Of a DNA stretch of 64,000 nucleotides, positions 33,746 to 45,170 are shown piece after piece. Location of the stretch: the NCBI GenBank assembly GCA_000711775.1, contig ARYC01002021.1, positions 1 to 64,000 on the forward strand, given 5' to 3'. Numbering within the stretch: position 1 is the stretch's first letter; each line of letters opens with the position of its first letter. Under the pieces are notes generated by a model. That model saw only the letters and a list, made by a program, of their open reading frames with translations, was not told the origin of the DNA and ran no database searches. This DNA is from Oxytricha trifallax (lineage: Eukaryota; Ciliophora; Spirotrichea; Sporadotrichida; Oxytrichidae). Position numbers and translations under genes: made by a program.

Positions 33746-34484
33746 TGTATAATTAATAGTTTATTTTCAAATTCAAATGTATTTCTAAAATAATTTTAAT
33801 ATGTTTTAATTGAATTGCTTTTGAAATTAAAAATTGAGGCATTTAAACAGTTTAAATTTTACATAAAATAAGTCTAATAAAAATAAATTTTATCTAAGAT
33901 TTAATAGAAAATTAAGAAAGAATTAATTTTTACAAACCATCCTTTTTTTTCTAAATCATTTTTTTTGTGCTTCATATTAGAATATATGGTAAATAAATGT
34001 AAACTAATTGCAATATTTATTAGATTAATTCAAATTTGGGTTTTAAATTTAAACAATATGTAAAAACTTTCTAAAGTAAATAATTGCTTCTTTTAAGTTT
34101 TTTCTAATTAAATCAATTCAATTTAAGATTAAAACTACAGGAAATAGAGATAGTAAGTATTTTTATTAATGATTATTATAATCTCAATTCTGCTATATTT
34201 CATTCTTTATAATAATAATAATACGACTAAGCGTTTATGAGTTATTTATTACAATTTAATCTTTCACTTAATAATAACAAAGTATTTGTAATATTTTGAT
34301 CAGTTTTAATATTTTTTTGTACAGGACTTAAATATTCATAATATCATTTATGAACTCTGATTAACTTTTCAACATAATTTTAACTATTTTATGCTGATGA
34401 TTATTATGAAGAAATAATATGTTAAACTGCTTAAATTTATAGATATTAAATTGTTGTGAATAATAAAAAGATTATAAGGCGAAG

Positions 34485-34615
34485 TTATTTTTCAAAAGAT
34501 TTAGCAAGTTGAGCTATTATTAGACTTTCCTCTTCTCCTGGATACCACATACTATGGTTGTTGTCTTACTTAGACTACTTAATCTATCTTTTGATGCTAG
34601 GAATAAGCGATAATT
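34485..34615 (-). CDS. Small coding segment, unrecognised
   Basis: Reads IKRQIKQSKQDNNHSMWYPG followed by EEESLIIAQLAKSFEKQ. GC content is locally higher than around it. It may be another MDS of the gene that starts at 36354. Confidence 0.35.
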
Positions 34616-34619
34616 TAAA

Positions 34620-35395
34620 ACCCCCTAAAATACTATAATAGATTGATTAATTAAATCTATGATTGATAAAAAATAAATATAGACTTACAATATATTTGGT
34701 GCAATAGGGAATAAGTAGAGATTTATAATTTAATTTTTACATGTAATTCAGCGATTTAATATATATTTCAAAAGAATCATTGTAACATTCTGCACATTTA
34801 TATATTTGAATCTTTCGAAATAACCTGTTAGATGTTTCAATATTTCTATATTTTTTTCCTGGCTTTATTATATTTGAGAAAGTGATCGAATTTATTATAA
34901 GGTTTCCATTTATTTTAAATTTATCAATGAAGTTTAAAATAAAAGAATTAAAAACATAATAGGAATGGTGAAATACGTTAAATAAAAAATGTTTATTATA
35001 ATCACATAATTAATAGTCCTCTAAATATTTCTAGGTCTAAATTTTATTAAGCTGAAATAAAAACATATTTAATTAATAGAGTACTAACAAATTATCAAAT
35101 TTAGAGTAAAATAATTGATCTATTTATTTGTAAAAAGAATTATGGTTTTATATCAAAATTACATTTATTTTAAAATATTGTATTAAACTCAAAATAAATA
35201 TGATTCTATCGTTATTAAGTAAAAGAAAGTTAAAGAATATTATAAATTTAATCCTTTTATAATCTATAGTATTTTGACTTATACGGATTTTAAAAATGAA
35301 TTATATTTTTTTATTGAATCCTCTCTATAGTTTAAGCTTTAAATTTATCGCTTATTTAGGCAAAATATAAATTTTAATTATTTGAGTAAATAGAT
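34620..35395. other. AT-rich stretch
   Basis: No convincing frame or repeat; probably eliminated DNA. Confidence 0.45.
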
Positions 35396-35399
35396 TTGT

Positions 35400-35670
35400 T
35401 TACAAAAATGGAAGTTAAATAATTATATGCCTCTAATTTTTTGTTATCATTTACAATACCAATGCCTGCTCCAATATTGTATTGTACATTTAGTACAAAT
35501 ACCTTGAAATAAATAAATTAAACTTAAAATTCAGTTCTTCATTGTGAATAAACTTAACGTTATTCGTAACACAGCGATGTACTTATTGATAAATGTAATA
35601 TAAATTTGGCTTGAGGTGCAAACAAACATTATATACAATTCTTTTAATTTTATTAATTTTTTTGATGGTT
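35400..35670 (-). pseudogene. Relic of a diverged TBE-family transposase
   Basis: Under the ciliate code the minus strand reads KINKIKRIVYN, NLYYIYQQVHRCVTNNVKFI, HNEELNFKFNLFISRYLYQM. It aligns along its length with TBE-3 transposase (TVNRVKRMIDY, NLNFIYDQMQRAITNNIKFI, HADEAVFTFNTFINKSWYKK). The first catalytic Asp (HADEA) is Glu here (HNEEL). No telomere-like ends and no downstream catalytic half are nearby. It is much more diverged than TBE-1 to -3 are from each other, so it is an old insertion or another subfamily. Confidence 0.75.
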
Positions 35671-36129
35671 GTATTTAATTCAATTTATTAGTCTTTTCTA
35701 CTGATATATATATATATATATTGGATGTGAAGCTTTAAAAAATTTAGTTATAAAAGATTTCAGCCTTTAATTCAAGGATATGTCTCATTTCTTCGAAGGC
35801 TTGACTTTTATAAAATATTAGATATGATAATGCCCGAATTTTGAAGGTATCTTAGGCATTGAGTTGCGAAAAATTTATAAGTTTAAATAATTACAGACAG
35901 TGACTCCTAACAAAAAATAGGAGATATATGGAACATGTAGGAGTGTAATTTCGACAAGGATTTATATCACCAATTAAAATGAAAAATTAAAAAACACTAT
36001 ATATTAAACTTATACAATTCTCTCAAAAAATATATGAGTGATTTATATATAAACAAAAAACGCCCATCAAACACTACGATATATTGATTTAATAATCTAC
36101 TATTATTTTTTATAAATTACAAAATAAAA

Positions 36130-36354
36130 TATGGAGATCATTTAGGACTTTTGAATATCATCATCTCTATAGTTGAGATCCCATTCATAGATATGGTCAT
36201 CAAATTTTATGTTGCAAGTACCCTTTTATAGTTCACATTTCTCAACCATAATTTTGACGAATTGTAATCTGTCGCTGAATTTTGCTCTTTTCCAGTTTAC
36301 CATGAGAACGCCAGTTTGAGGAATATTTCTTCTTTTCTGAAGACCTGTAAGCAT
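36130..36354 (-). CDS. N-terminal coding segment of an unrecognised protein
   Basis: The start at 36354 gives MLTGLQKRRNIPQTGVLMVN, then KRAKFSDRLQFVKIMVEKCE and CNIKFDDHIYEWDLNYRDDD. The frame is clean for over 70 codons with normal amino-acid usage. Later segments may be those at 34485-34615 and 33480-33745. No domain recognised. Confidence 0.6.
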
Positions 36355-36359
36355 GATTG

Positions 36360-37230
36360 TTGCTTACTAAATAATATCACCTTGTTAATATTTAAATAAT
36401 AAGTTTGAATTGAAATAACTGGATAATAAATTTACATATTTAATTTATTACTGCTAAGAATTTGATTAGTGAATAGTACTATTTTAATAGTAAAACTAAT
36501 CTTTTATATATTAACTGGAATTTATTCATTTAATCTATATGCTAAAAATTTCTGTAATTTAATGAATCAAAAGCACAATTTAGTGATTTAATTAAGCAAT
36601 TTTAAATATATAACTTAATTAATATATTATCAATTAAATAGGCAATCAAGCACAGTTTGATCAAAGAGTTTTCAAGTTTAATAATATTTTAATTTTATAA
36701 TTAATTATCAAAAATGTTATTTAAAATTCTTCATATACATGAATTACTTCTTGAATTTGAATGCAGATTTCTAAATTAACAATTAACTTATCATCAGGAA
36801 TTTCAATTGATATTTATTAATTATTAATAAGAAACTTAAAACGATTGCTTGTTTCACACCACTTAAATTTTTATTTGTAATTAACTGAATTAAGTTGAAT
36901 CATGCTAATAATCATACATATAATTTAATGAATATTAAATAGAAACAGTAAAGTTTTATAAGAATAAAAGTAAACTTAAATATTTCTTTTATATTTAGTA
37001 TTTTGAAAAAAAAAACTATATATAAATATAAGCATTTATTTGATAAATCTAAATAATTTAACGAAACTTTTATAGCAGAATAATGATGATAAGAACTAAT
37101 TGAATTCTACTGACTCTCTAAATCATCAAAATAATAATCTAAAAAGAGTTTAATACTATTGGAAAATGACAAATTCATTTTAATATATAATAGACTAGTT
37201 TTGATTTTTTTATTATTAGTATTCACTAAT
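36360..37230. other. AT-rich spacer
   Basis: AT-rich DNA between the preceding segment and the end of the ZZ gene; nothing recognised. Confidence 0.5.
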
Positions 37231-37235
37231 CATAT

Positions 37236-40200
37236 TCATAGCAATTTTTTAATTATATATGTAAATTAATTCTTCAGTTATTCCAATCCAAACTTATTAT
37301 AGAAATATTACTTAGTGAAATGTTAACCAAGGAAGTAAGATAGGTTAAATGCAGCTAGATCAACGTTTTAATTCCCATATTTATTGTTTTGAATATTAGG
37401 TGCTTTAATACCACTTTTGATGCAAGCTATCTCCCCTGTTTAATCGTCAAGAAATTTGAGGAAGTATGTGTTAGTGCGTAAATCAACCTCATGAAGCACC
37501 AATCCACCAACGTCGCTGCCATGAACTTCCTAGAAACCGAAAAGAGATTCAATTCTAAATGCTGCTGCACTTGTAATCAAATTACTTAACACGTTTAAAT
37601 ACTTATCAGTATAGATATTAACATCATCTTGTCTATAACCGTCATCTTTATTGATTTTTGCGAGTTTATGAAGTAATGCAAGATGAATACCAATCAAAGT
37701 AGCACCGAGCTACAGCTTTAGCATATGGTGAGAGCAATCTTAAGATGTAAACTTTGGGACAAGTAAGTTTATTGTCGAATCAAGAATTATAGCCTTATCC
37801 CACCACAATTTAGAGTTCTCATCCCTGGAATGCATGAATTTAAGTTCAGTTAAGACTCCATCAATTGAAACCCCAAAACCCCTTAGTGAGGTTTATAAGT
37901 GCTTTGATTTATAGGGTATAGTTGGGGTCTTATTGGGGTAAGTATAGAAAACGGAGGTTTTATGTGAATTTAATGTATATTTAATGAATATTTGGTGATT
38001 TAATTCAAACGAATTTTATTTGCTTGTCTTTGTTTTACCTCTGGAATCTTTGGTCTCTTAAGTAGTACAAGTATGTCATCCAATGTTTACATTGGATAAG
38101 AGAGGACACTGATTATTATCATCTCTATTATCTTTTTTTTTTCCTTGCATACAATTTCTTACTTGATATGCTTCTAAGCTTAACTGATTGATTATTTTTC
38201 AAACTTTGTACCAAAGTAAGCCATACTTTTCATATCACTCTCTAAAATAATAGCTCAAATGTCTTATACATCCAACTAAACAGAGCCATTAATCCATTTC
38301 TCTCTCATTGGGAAGTATCCAGGTGTCCCAAGAACCTTTGCTAAAGTTACTATCTCTTATCTTAATGCTCTTTTGAAATCTATAACAACTACTTCTAGAG
38401 GGCAGAGGTTTATCATAACATTTTCTGGCTTAAAATCTCTGTGAACATATCCAAGTTAATGCAACTCCTTGACACCCTATACCATATCTGATAGTATATC
38501 ATTCAAATAATCTGGGTATCTGTTATGATTCAGATAATCTCTCAGAGTCATTTAATATTTCTTAAGCCTTAATGCGATATAACGGTAGCTTAAAATGACA
38601 CCATTTTGCCTAATCAAGTTCTTGCAATCTCTTCTCTAAGCCTCTCTAAGAATCATGTATTCGTTAGCAAACTCATTTTGGTACTGCTCATTCTAAGTAG
38701 ATAGCTGTAAGGATACACTTTGTATGCATAATCATCAATTACAATATGTTTGGTTTTGCAGGAACGCTAATTTGCAAATAGTTATCAATACAACTGCTAA
38801 TATCAATTGCATTTAATGCAGGTATGTTCAGAAATTTGGCTTAGAAGCATGCTAATATAGTGTTGACTATAGATCGATTCATCAATTCATGCAGCTTCTA
38901 TCTCTTGAGTCTTTTCTGTTAATCTCTTTAAGACTCAATAGTATTTGATTTTCTCTTGGCAGGTATAAGCTTTTAATTTTCTTTTATCTTGAATCAAGAA
39001 CTCGATTAAGTGATGCTTTTGCATATGTTTCTTCAATTTTGTTGAATGGGTATAGGATTTCATACAAGTTTTGCATTAATACCTGCCACCGACATTATCA
39101 TGCTTAAAATAGATCTTAGCTCTACCAGAGTGTATTTCTTTGATGTGCCTCTTCAAGCTAGAATCAGTTGAGAAGAAATTTTAGCATTCATTACATTAAA
39201 ATGCTTTAGCCTTTTCTACTAGAGCTCTCTGCTTCCTGATATTTATTTCTAGAACTAAAACCTCTGATTCAAACTCAAGAGCTTTAAGCTCTGGCTCCTT
39301 TTCAATGTAGATGATCTCTGGCTTCTTAGTTTAGCTAAGATTATCCACTGCCAAGAGAGACTGCTTTGCGATTTAAGTTAGCCACCATGTTTAAATTCAA
39401 ATTTAAATTTCTATTATTAATAAGTGAAAACCTCTCTGGCTATACTAACTTTGTGTAGGAGCTGACACTGCAACAACAATGGTTGATTCTTAGGTGTTAG
39501 ACATCATATTTATACTTAGTTTATAACTATAAATTTTCTAATTTCATGCTTAATATTTTTAATTTTGGTACCAACTGAGAATAAATTCAGGTTGGTACTG
39601 ATAGCAAGTCGGTTTTGAACCATTTTGGAACTTTTCCATTAAAACCTCATTAGTTTAAAACTAGGTACTAATTAAGTTTTGGTAATTTTAAATTGGTAAC
39701 AATTAAAATTAAACGGAATCAGTACCAGTACTAATTAAATTTAAACAAATTTAGTACTAATTTAATGGAAATAAATTGATAAAAATGGAGCTACATCTCT
39801 GAAGTTTGTTGCAGCTTCTGCCAGCTTTCTCAACGTATTCTTACCAGATTGACCTCATATAAGATGCTCATATTTAATACTATGATTTTTAACAGTAGAA
39901 TCCAGAACTCTATATATTAAAATTTGAAATTCATTAAGAAGAGAAGGAACAAGGATGGAATCTATTAGTACTGCAATGAAGAGGGTTGAAGCTTAAGAAA
40001 TGATTTCAAGATTTATAAGCAATGAAGATCTCTATCGATACGTCACTCAGAATGGTAAGCATGTGACATATACTTAATCACATACTATACTGGGTTTATT
40101 CCTTTCAACGATAGAAGGTACCAAAATTTAATTCTTAAAAGCTATTCTCTGTGATGAGAAGAAAGCCTTTAAAATCAATGAAATAAAGTTGATAGATAGA

Positions 40201-43088
40201 TATATCAAACTACCCAGAGTTTTCTGTCACTAATCTCTACAAGGATGCGATGAATGATGAAGAGTTGGTAGTATATCTTCCTACAAGAAACAACTCTCTA
40301 ACAAACTTCCAGAAAGGAGCTTCTTCTTTGGCGTTCTTGGCACTTTACGAGAGAGTTATCTCAGAGAGATTATTGAAGAAGCTCACAAGAAACGTTACTC
40401 TATTTCTCCTAAAGATCAAAAGAGGCAAGGCATTACTAATAAGCGAGACTTGGCTCGCAGACCTTAAGAAGCATCCAATTCTCTCTAGTAAGCTTTGATA
40501 CATAACTTTTTAGGGAAACCCGGAACTAGTATATTCCTAATGAAAGAGCATGCGAAGGTTCACAGAGAGAGAAAGTCATAGACTATTTATGAAGTGAGCA
40601 AGAGACTTTATAAAGATGTTTAAAAGTCAGAAGAAATGAACATAGATGCAGGAGCTGGCACAAAGAGAAGAAATATGGGCCCAAGCAAGCCATAAGAAGA
40701 GGAGAAGAAAAAAAAGCCAAACCCCTTTATGGGTTAGTTTAATATGTGAACTTATTCATTCATTTAAATCTAAAACTTATTTATAAACATTCATTCTTCC
40801 TTCTCTCGCACAAACTGTTGTCTTATCTATGCCTACTCTCTTGCAGCTACTCTGAATCAAGTCTACTGTATCTATAGGCAAATCATGCATTAGGTGATAT
40901 AGCAGCAGTTTCTTGTAGTGGATCTTTATTTAACTCCAGTAGAATTCAATTCCATTAAACTGTGGGCTATAGGGAACGTTATATACCGGAGTTATGTTTA
41001 ACTCTTCATAAGCTTTCTTAGACTTCTTAGTCTTATGAACTGAGAGGTTGTCAACAAACAGTATGATCTCCTAATCGTTGTATTTATCTCTCAACTTATG
41101 TAGGAACTCTATGTACTACTCTCGCTTAATAGAGCGAGGATGAATAACATAACTATCTAAGCCAGAGTCTTCACTAATACCTGCTTAAATTGCATGGGTT
41201 ACAACTTTACTTTCTAATCGTAGACTTCTATATTATCATACTTCTTATACCAAGACTTATTAATAAAGGTGTTGAAGGTAAACACAGCTTCATCAGCGTG
41301 TATGAACTTGATGTTATTAGTAATAGCTCTCTGCATTTAATCATATATAAAGTTTAAATTATTACTATAAAATGGCACAGTGTAATCAATCATTCTCTTC
41401 ACTCTGTTGACAGTCTTGAAAGTAATACCATTTGTTCTATAAATGCTGGCTATTGTTTAAGGAGAGATACGCATGTCAGGAAACTTGCGATGAAACATCA
41501 CAGCTCGCTAGTCTAGTGGGAAGTGTCTCCAATACTTTAAAGTCTTCGAGTTTCAGAGGTATTCAATATGGTGCTATGAGAACTTTTATTTTCTTGCAGG
41601 ATGCTTTCAAGTGCCTAAATTATAATGCTAAACAGCCAACAAGCAATTATACCTAACTGTTGAGGCACTCTTGCGCAGGAGCTTTTAAATAGCTGCATAA
41701 TTTATTACTGGTTTGACTTAGTCTATATTAAAACTTGTACCATACCTAAGCTTAAGCAGTAAATCTAAATATTACTCATCATAAATATACCCTAAATTTC
41801 GCTAATTTCTATTTCTCATTTTGCAATTTTACCTAATTTCTCTACTAACCCCAATAAGACCCTAACTATACCCTAAAAATCAGAGCACTTATAGACCTCA
41901 CTAAGGGGTTTTGGGGTTTTGAATATCACCCTTAAATTGACTCATGGTCTTTTTGTAATCGTAATCCCAAAACATTTGTTTAGTTTGTTGAATCATCTCG
42001 TATCTTCTTTTTTACTCCTCAATTTCTCTCTCTTTGTTTTCTGATTGACCAAAGAGCATCTTTATGATCTTAATAGCTGTGCCAGCAAAAGGAATAACTG
42101 ATGATAAAACCTCAGAGCCAAAGTCAAATAGATTGTCAACCACTAAATTTCCCACCTCAGATCTAATTTCATTCATTTTTTGTTAGCGCATATGAGGACC
42201 TTCGTTTTCAATAGACATTTTTTCAGAGTAGTTCATGAGAGCAAAACCATAAAGTAAGGGATTTTTAAGATATTAATCATCATGAACATCAAGTTAAGAA
42301 TTTTGTGAACTCTTTGCTGGTGATTTTCCTTCATACTAATTTTGTTGTTTTTTTTCGTAGTAGTCAGCACATGTGTTACAGAGATCGAAATCACAGTAGT
42401 TGGTTTAGATACAACGCCATCTTATAGGATCTTAGAACTAGCTGAGGCAACCATGGGGCATCCTACAACCATCACAATACCACCTGTCCATTTCCCCAAG
42501 CAATTAGCTAAAAAAGATTATTTTGAGGGAATTTAATAAATTAATCTACTTTTGTACATTTCTATTATTTATATTAATATTTATATATTATTAGGTACTC
42601 TACCGCAAAACGGCCCTAATGCGGTAGTGTACCTTAATTATATTAATTATCAAATAAATTAATTTTAAATGCTATGATTAAATACAGCATAATTTCTCTA
42701 CAAAAAGTAATATATAATTATTTTTTTATAAAAACAGAGTGAGTAAACTAAATAAGTTGCTGAATATAGTAAGAGGACTCCAAGATAATTTTTTTAATAA
42801 TTTTAATTCTCTAATAATATTACTTTTATTATATATTACTTTTTGTAGAGAAATTATGCTGTATTTAATCATAGCATTTAAAATTAATTCATTTGATAAT
42901 TAATATAATTAAGGTACTCTATCGCATTAGGGCCGTTTTGCGGTAGAGTACCTAATAATATATAAATATTAATATAAATAAAAGAAATGTACAAAAGTAG
43001 ATTAATTTATTAAATTCACTCAAAATAATCTATTTTAGCTAAATGTAAGTGGATGCTTATGAGCAACTGTTTATTTTGTTGTCTCCAT
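37236..43088 (-). CDS. ZZ-type zinc-finger protein, gene interrupted by a foldback IES and by TBE-3
   Basis: The start ATG is at 43088 (METTKQTVAHKHPLTF). Removing 42512-43042 and 37863-41921 leaves one frame of 1,263 nt, 420 residues, ending at TGA 37238-37236. The N-terminus has a ZZ zinc finger: WYCDGCRMPHGC, then RWRCIQTNYCDFDLCNTCAD, with the typical DFDLC. A hydrophobic FGSEVLSSVIPFAGTAIKII and a charged coil follow. Past the TBE site come DGVLTELKFMHSRDENSKLW, LGATLIGIHLALLHKLAKIN and SDVGGLVLHEVDLRTNTYFL. ZZ fingers usually bind proteins or modified N-termini; the rest is unrecognised, so no specific role is given. The final AT-rich 100 nt of the frame may lie beyond the real MDS end. 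Confidence 0.85.
38005..39388 (-). pseudogene. TBE-3 zinc-finger/protein-kinase ORF
   Basis: Contains a C2H2 finger (YQCKTCMKSYTHSTKLKKH), the kinase loop HRDFKPENVM and VVIDFKRA at the DFG position; TGA at 38007-38005. It changes frame at the same point as TBE-1 (around LLRMSS and NEQYQNEFANEY) and has a TGA inside the LDV...AIILE stretch where TBE-1 reads CDVWAVAAIIL. Broken copy. Confidence 0.83.
39955..40749 (+). pseudogene. TBE-3 22-kDa ORF
   Basis: Starts MESISTAMKRVEAQEMISRF and ends in a basic tail (HRERKSQTIYEVSKRLYKD ... PNPFMGQFNM) at TGA 40747-40749. Compared with TBE-2, frames shift near 40200 (after a GATAGATAGATA run), near 40290 and near 40425. Function unknown. Confidence 0.82.
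40756..41820 (-). pseudogene. TBE-3 transposase ORF (42-kDa, DDE family)
   Basis: The start MRNRNQRNLGYIYDEQYLDL is at 41820 and TGA at 40758-40756. Catalytic triad positions are visible: HADEA near 41310, LFVDNLSVHK near 41060, and FNGIEFYW near 40950 with 34 residues between the second Asp and the Glu. Frame changes in the N-terminal third and near 41190 break it, but the catalytic C-terminal half is open from about 41140 to the stop. Confidence 0.88.
42504..43042. mobile_element. Foldback element acting as an IES in the ZZ gene, pointer TTAGCTAA
   Basis: Two arms of about 265 bp are reverse complements around a centre near 42775. TTAGCTAA stands at both ends (42504-42511 and 43035-43042) and is itself palindromic; it is 8 bp, like the target duplication of the foldback at 5653-6288. 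Each arm also contains a nested hairpin (GGTACTCTACCGCA with TGCGGTAGTGTACC). Removing 42512-43042 joins HKHPLTFSQ to LLGEMDRWYCDGC in frame, so the element behaves as an IES with its duplication as pointer. Confidence 0.88.
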
Positions 43089-43773
43089 AGAGTAAAGCAA
43101 CAAATTTATTAGTTAATTAAGATTTAACAATAATAATTACTCTTTAATATCTTTAATAAGTAAAATACATAAAATATTGAATAAATTATGCAATCGAGAG
43201 GATATATTATATTATAAATGTAATATTGATTAATCTGCAAAATATTTTGTGATTAAAATTTCCATATATAATGGATAATAAGATAATATACATTATATCT
43301 TATATTTTCTTAAAGTTATTTAATCAACGAATTTATAATAAAAGACTCTAAATTTTGTTAATATATTTGATTGAATACTAAAAATCATCATTAAAATAGG
43401 CTTAAACTTTAAAACACTTTAAATTTATTTAAGAGTATTTATATATTTTTTTGATCTATAGATTAATTTATTGATTGTAACGATCTGTAGTCATAATTAA
43501 TCTTTTCACTGGAAATAGTTTAAATTAATTTTGATAAAAGTTGATACAGACTCAATAAATTTTTAAATAAAAATTCAAAGAAATATTTTTTTATATTTTA
43601 AAACTCAGTCTATTTTGAACAATTTGCTATGATAAATATATACATTATACAATTAAATAAAAATTTTTAAAAAAATAAATTTCAAAATATAGCTTTGAAT
43701 GAGATTATACTTTAAAATAGAAAATAAAATGCTTTATTAATTGAATATCATTATTTAATTAAATATTAAAAAT
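43089..43773. other. AT-rich intergenic region between divergent genes
   Basis: Separates the ZZ gene (leftward) from the secreted-protein gene (rightward). Only AT-rich sequence is seen; 43760-43773 resembles the flank of the duplicated segment at 33309. Confidence 0.5.
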
Positions 43774-44782
43774 ATGTACAAATCCTTAAGCACTGCTGTG
43801 CTTGCTCTATTCTTAGCTTCATCTGCTTCATGTGGCTCACACTCGTATATTTAAATTGTTATATTTTTAAAAACTAGATTATGTATAATTATTTTATAAT
43901 ACAAAATACTCATTAGTATCAAGCTCTCTTGGGTCAGGCTCTCTAGTCAACAGTCATCCATTGACAATGAGTTACGCTCTTAAGTTTGATTTGGAATACG
44001 GTACTCACACTTTCTCAGGCATGAAGGATGGTGACAATCAATGGAAGCATTCAGTGTAATTATTTGTAAATTGCATTCACAAAAGTTAAAAAGATAAAAA
44101 GGTCTTGATAAAAATAATCTCCTCATATATAATTTATGTTTATTTCTCTTACGGTCTCAATGTACAAAGTTACATTTCAGGTCAGTTTGACTTCGAGTTC
44201 TTCCATGGATATTAATGGAACCTTAACGCCAAGTTCTACCCCTTCTATGTTGAACCCTTCAACTTCAAAACAAGAACTCTTAGATTTATTCAAATTTATT
44301 TGCAATTGATCAACCATTTTTTTTTACAATTAGGAAAATATTAGTTGGTAAGATTTTATATAATTTTGTAGATTCGAAGCCATGACTGATGCAATGCCAT
44401 TCGATGTGGAATACACTACTTCATACACAATAAACTTCCTTAAAGCAAAGACAGAAATCACTGAAAATACTAAAGTAGTCAAAGAATCAATATTTGATGC
44501 TCTCAAGAACATGAACATCGAGTATATGATCTTATTTTAATTAATTGGCATAAATTACGATGTATGGAGATCTATTCAATTAAACTCTTAATAATTTTGA
44601 ATAATTATTAATAGATCCCATATGTGTCCGATTTCTTCTTCGATGACGATAAATTCCAATCAAAGTACTTCGACCCCTACTGGCAAATCGACCTCTCAAA
44701 GAAGTTCCTCAAGCTTGATCAAGCCTCATGGTACGGTAACGACAAGGTCTACAATCAAATCTGGCTCCTCGGCAACTATTGA
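43774..44782 (+). CDS. Small secreted protein, unrecognised family
   Basis: The start MYKSLSTAVLALFLASSASC is a textbook signal peptide. Removing four IESs gives one 630-nt frame, 209 residues, ending TGA 44780-44782. The mature part is rich in Phe, Tyr and Asp: LKFDLEYGTHTFSGMKDGDN, GQFDFEFFHGYQWNLNAKF, FDVEYTTSYTINFLKAKTE, FFFDDDKFQSKYFDPYWQID. No Cys framework and no domain I know. It is probably exported or surface associated. The first MDS has an orphan copy at 33309-33376. Confidence 0.88.
43845..43911 (+). other. IES 1 of the secreted-protein gene, pointer ACTC
   Basis: ACTC at 43841-43844 and 43908-43911; removal gives SCGSHSLVSSSLGSG in frame. Confidence 0.8.
44055..44180 (+). other. 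IES 2 of the secreted-protein gene, pointer TTCAG
   Basis: TTCAG at 44050-44054 and 44176-44180; removal gives QWKHSGQFDFEFF in frame. Confidence 0.85.
44287..44374 (+). other. IES 3 of the secreted-protein gene, pointer TAGATT
   Basis: TAGATT at 44281-44286 and 44369-44374; removal gives FKTRTLRFEAMTDAM in frame. Confidence 0.88.
44526..44623 (+). other. IES 4 of the secreted-protein gene, pointer TAT
   Basis: TAT at 44523-44525 and 44621-44623; removal gives KNMNIEYVSDFFFDDD in frame. A longer nearby repeat (ATATG) would break the frame. Confidence 0.65.
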
Positions 44783-45170
44783 GTAATTATAAGATGATGA
44801 AGGTTTCACACAGGAATCTTAAGTACTCTTAATAATTAGTAAGGAAAATATCATAAAAATAAAAATGCATACTTTTATTACTTAGCAAGAAATAAAACAC
44901 TTTTAATTTACTTTAAAATTATTCAACTCAATATTTAAGAGGTTGTTTAAATAGAAATATTTATAGGGATTAGAAGTGAAAATGGTATATAGTTAATATT
45001 AAGAATTAATATTTATATGTAATTAATTAAAAAAAAATTCATTTATTGATCATATATGAATAGAGTAAAATTTAAAATAAGGTTAAATTAAAATAAACTG
45101 AAAATCGTCGCTTACTATCAACTCCTATTTATTTCTTTATTTCAGCTAAAAATGTGATTATTTGTGGATT

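Larger units (their letters stand above)
37866..41921. mobile_element. TBE-3: complete TBE transposon, 4,056 bp, inside a coding segment
   Basis: The left tip is TGAAACCCCAAAACCCC (two bases off the canonical 17-mer). The right tip is the canonical GGGGTTTTGGGGTTTTG ending at 41921. AAT flanks both ends (37863-37865 and 41922-41924). Subterminal repeats and gene order match TBE-2. It splits the ZZ gene at an Ile codon: excision leaving one AAT (ATT on the coding strand) gives SQFKGDIDGVLTELK in frame. All three TBE genes show frameshifts or TGA. Confidence 0.96.
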
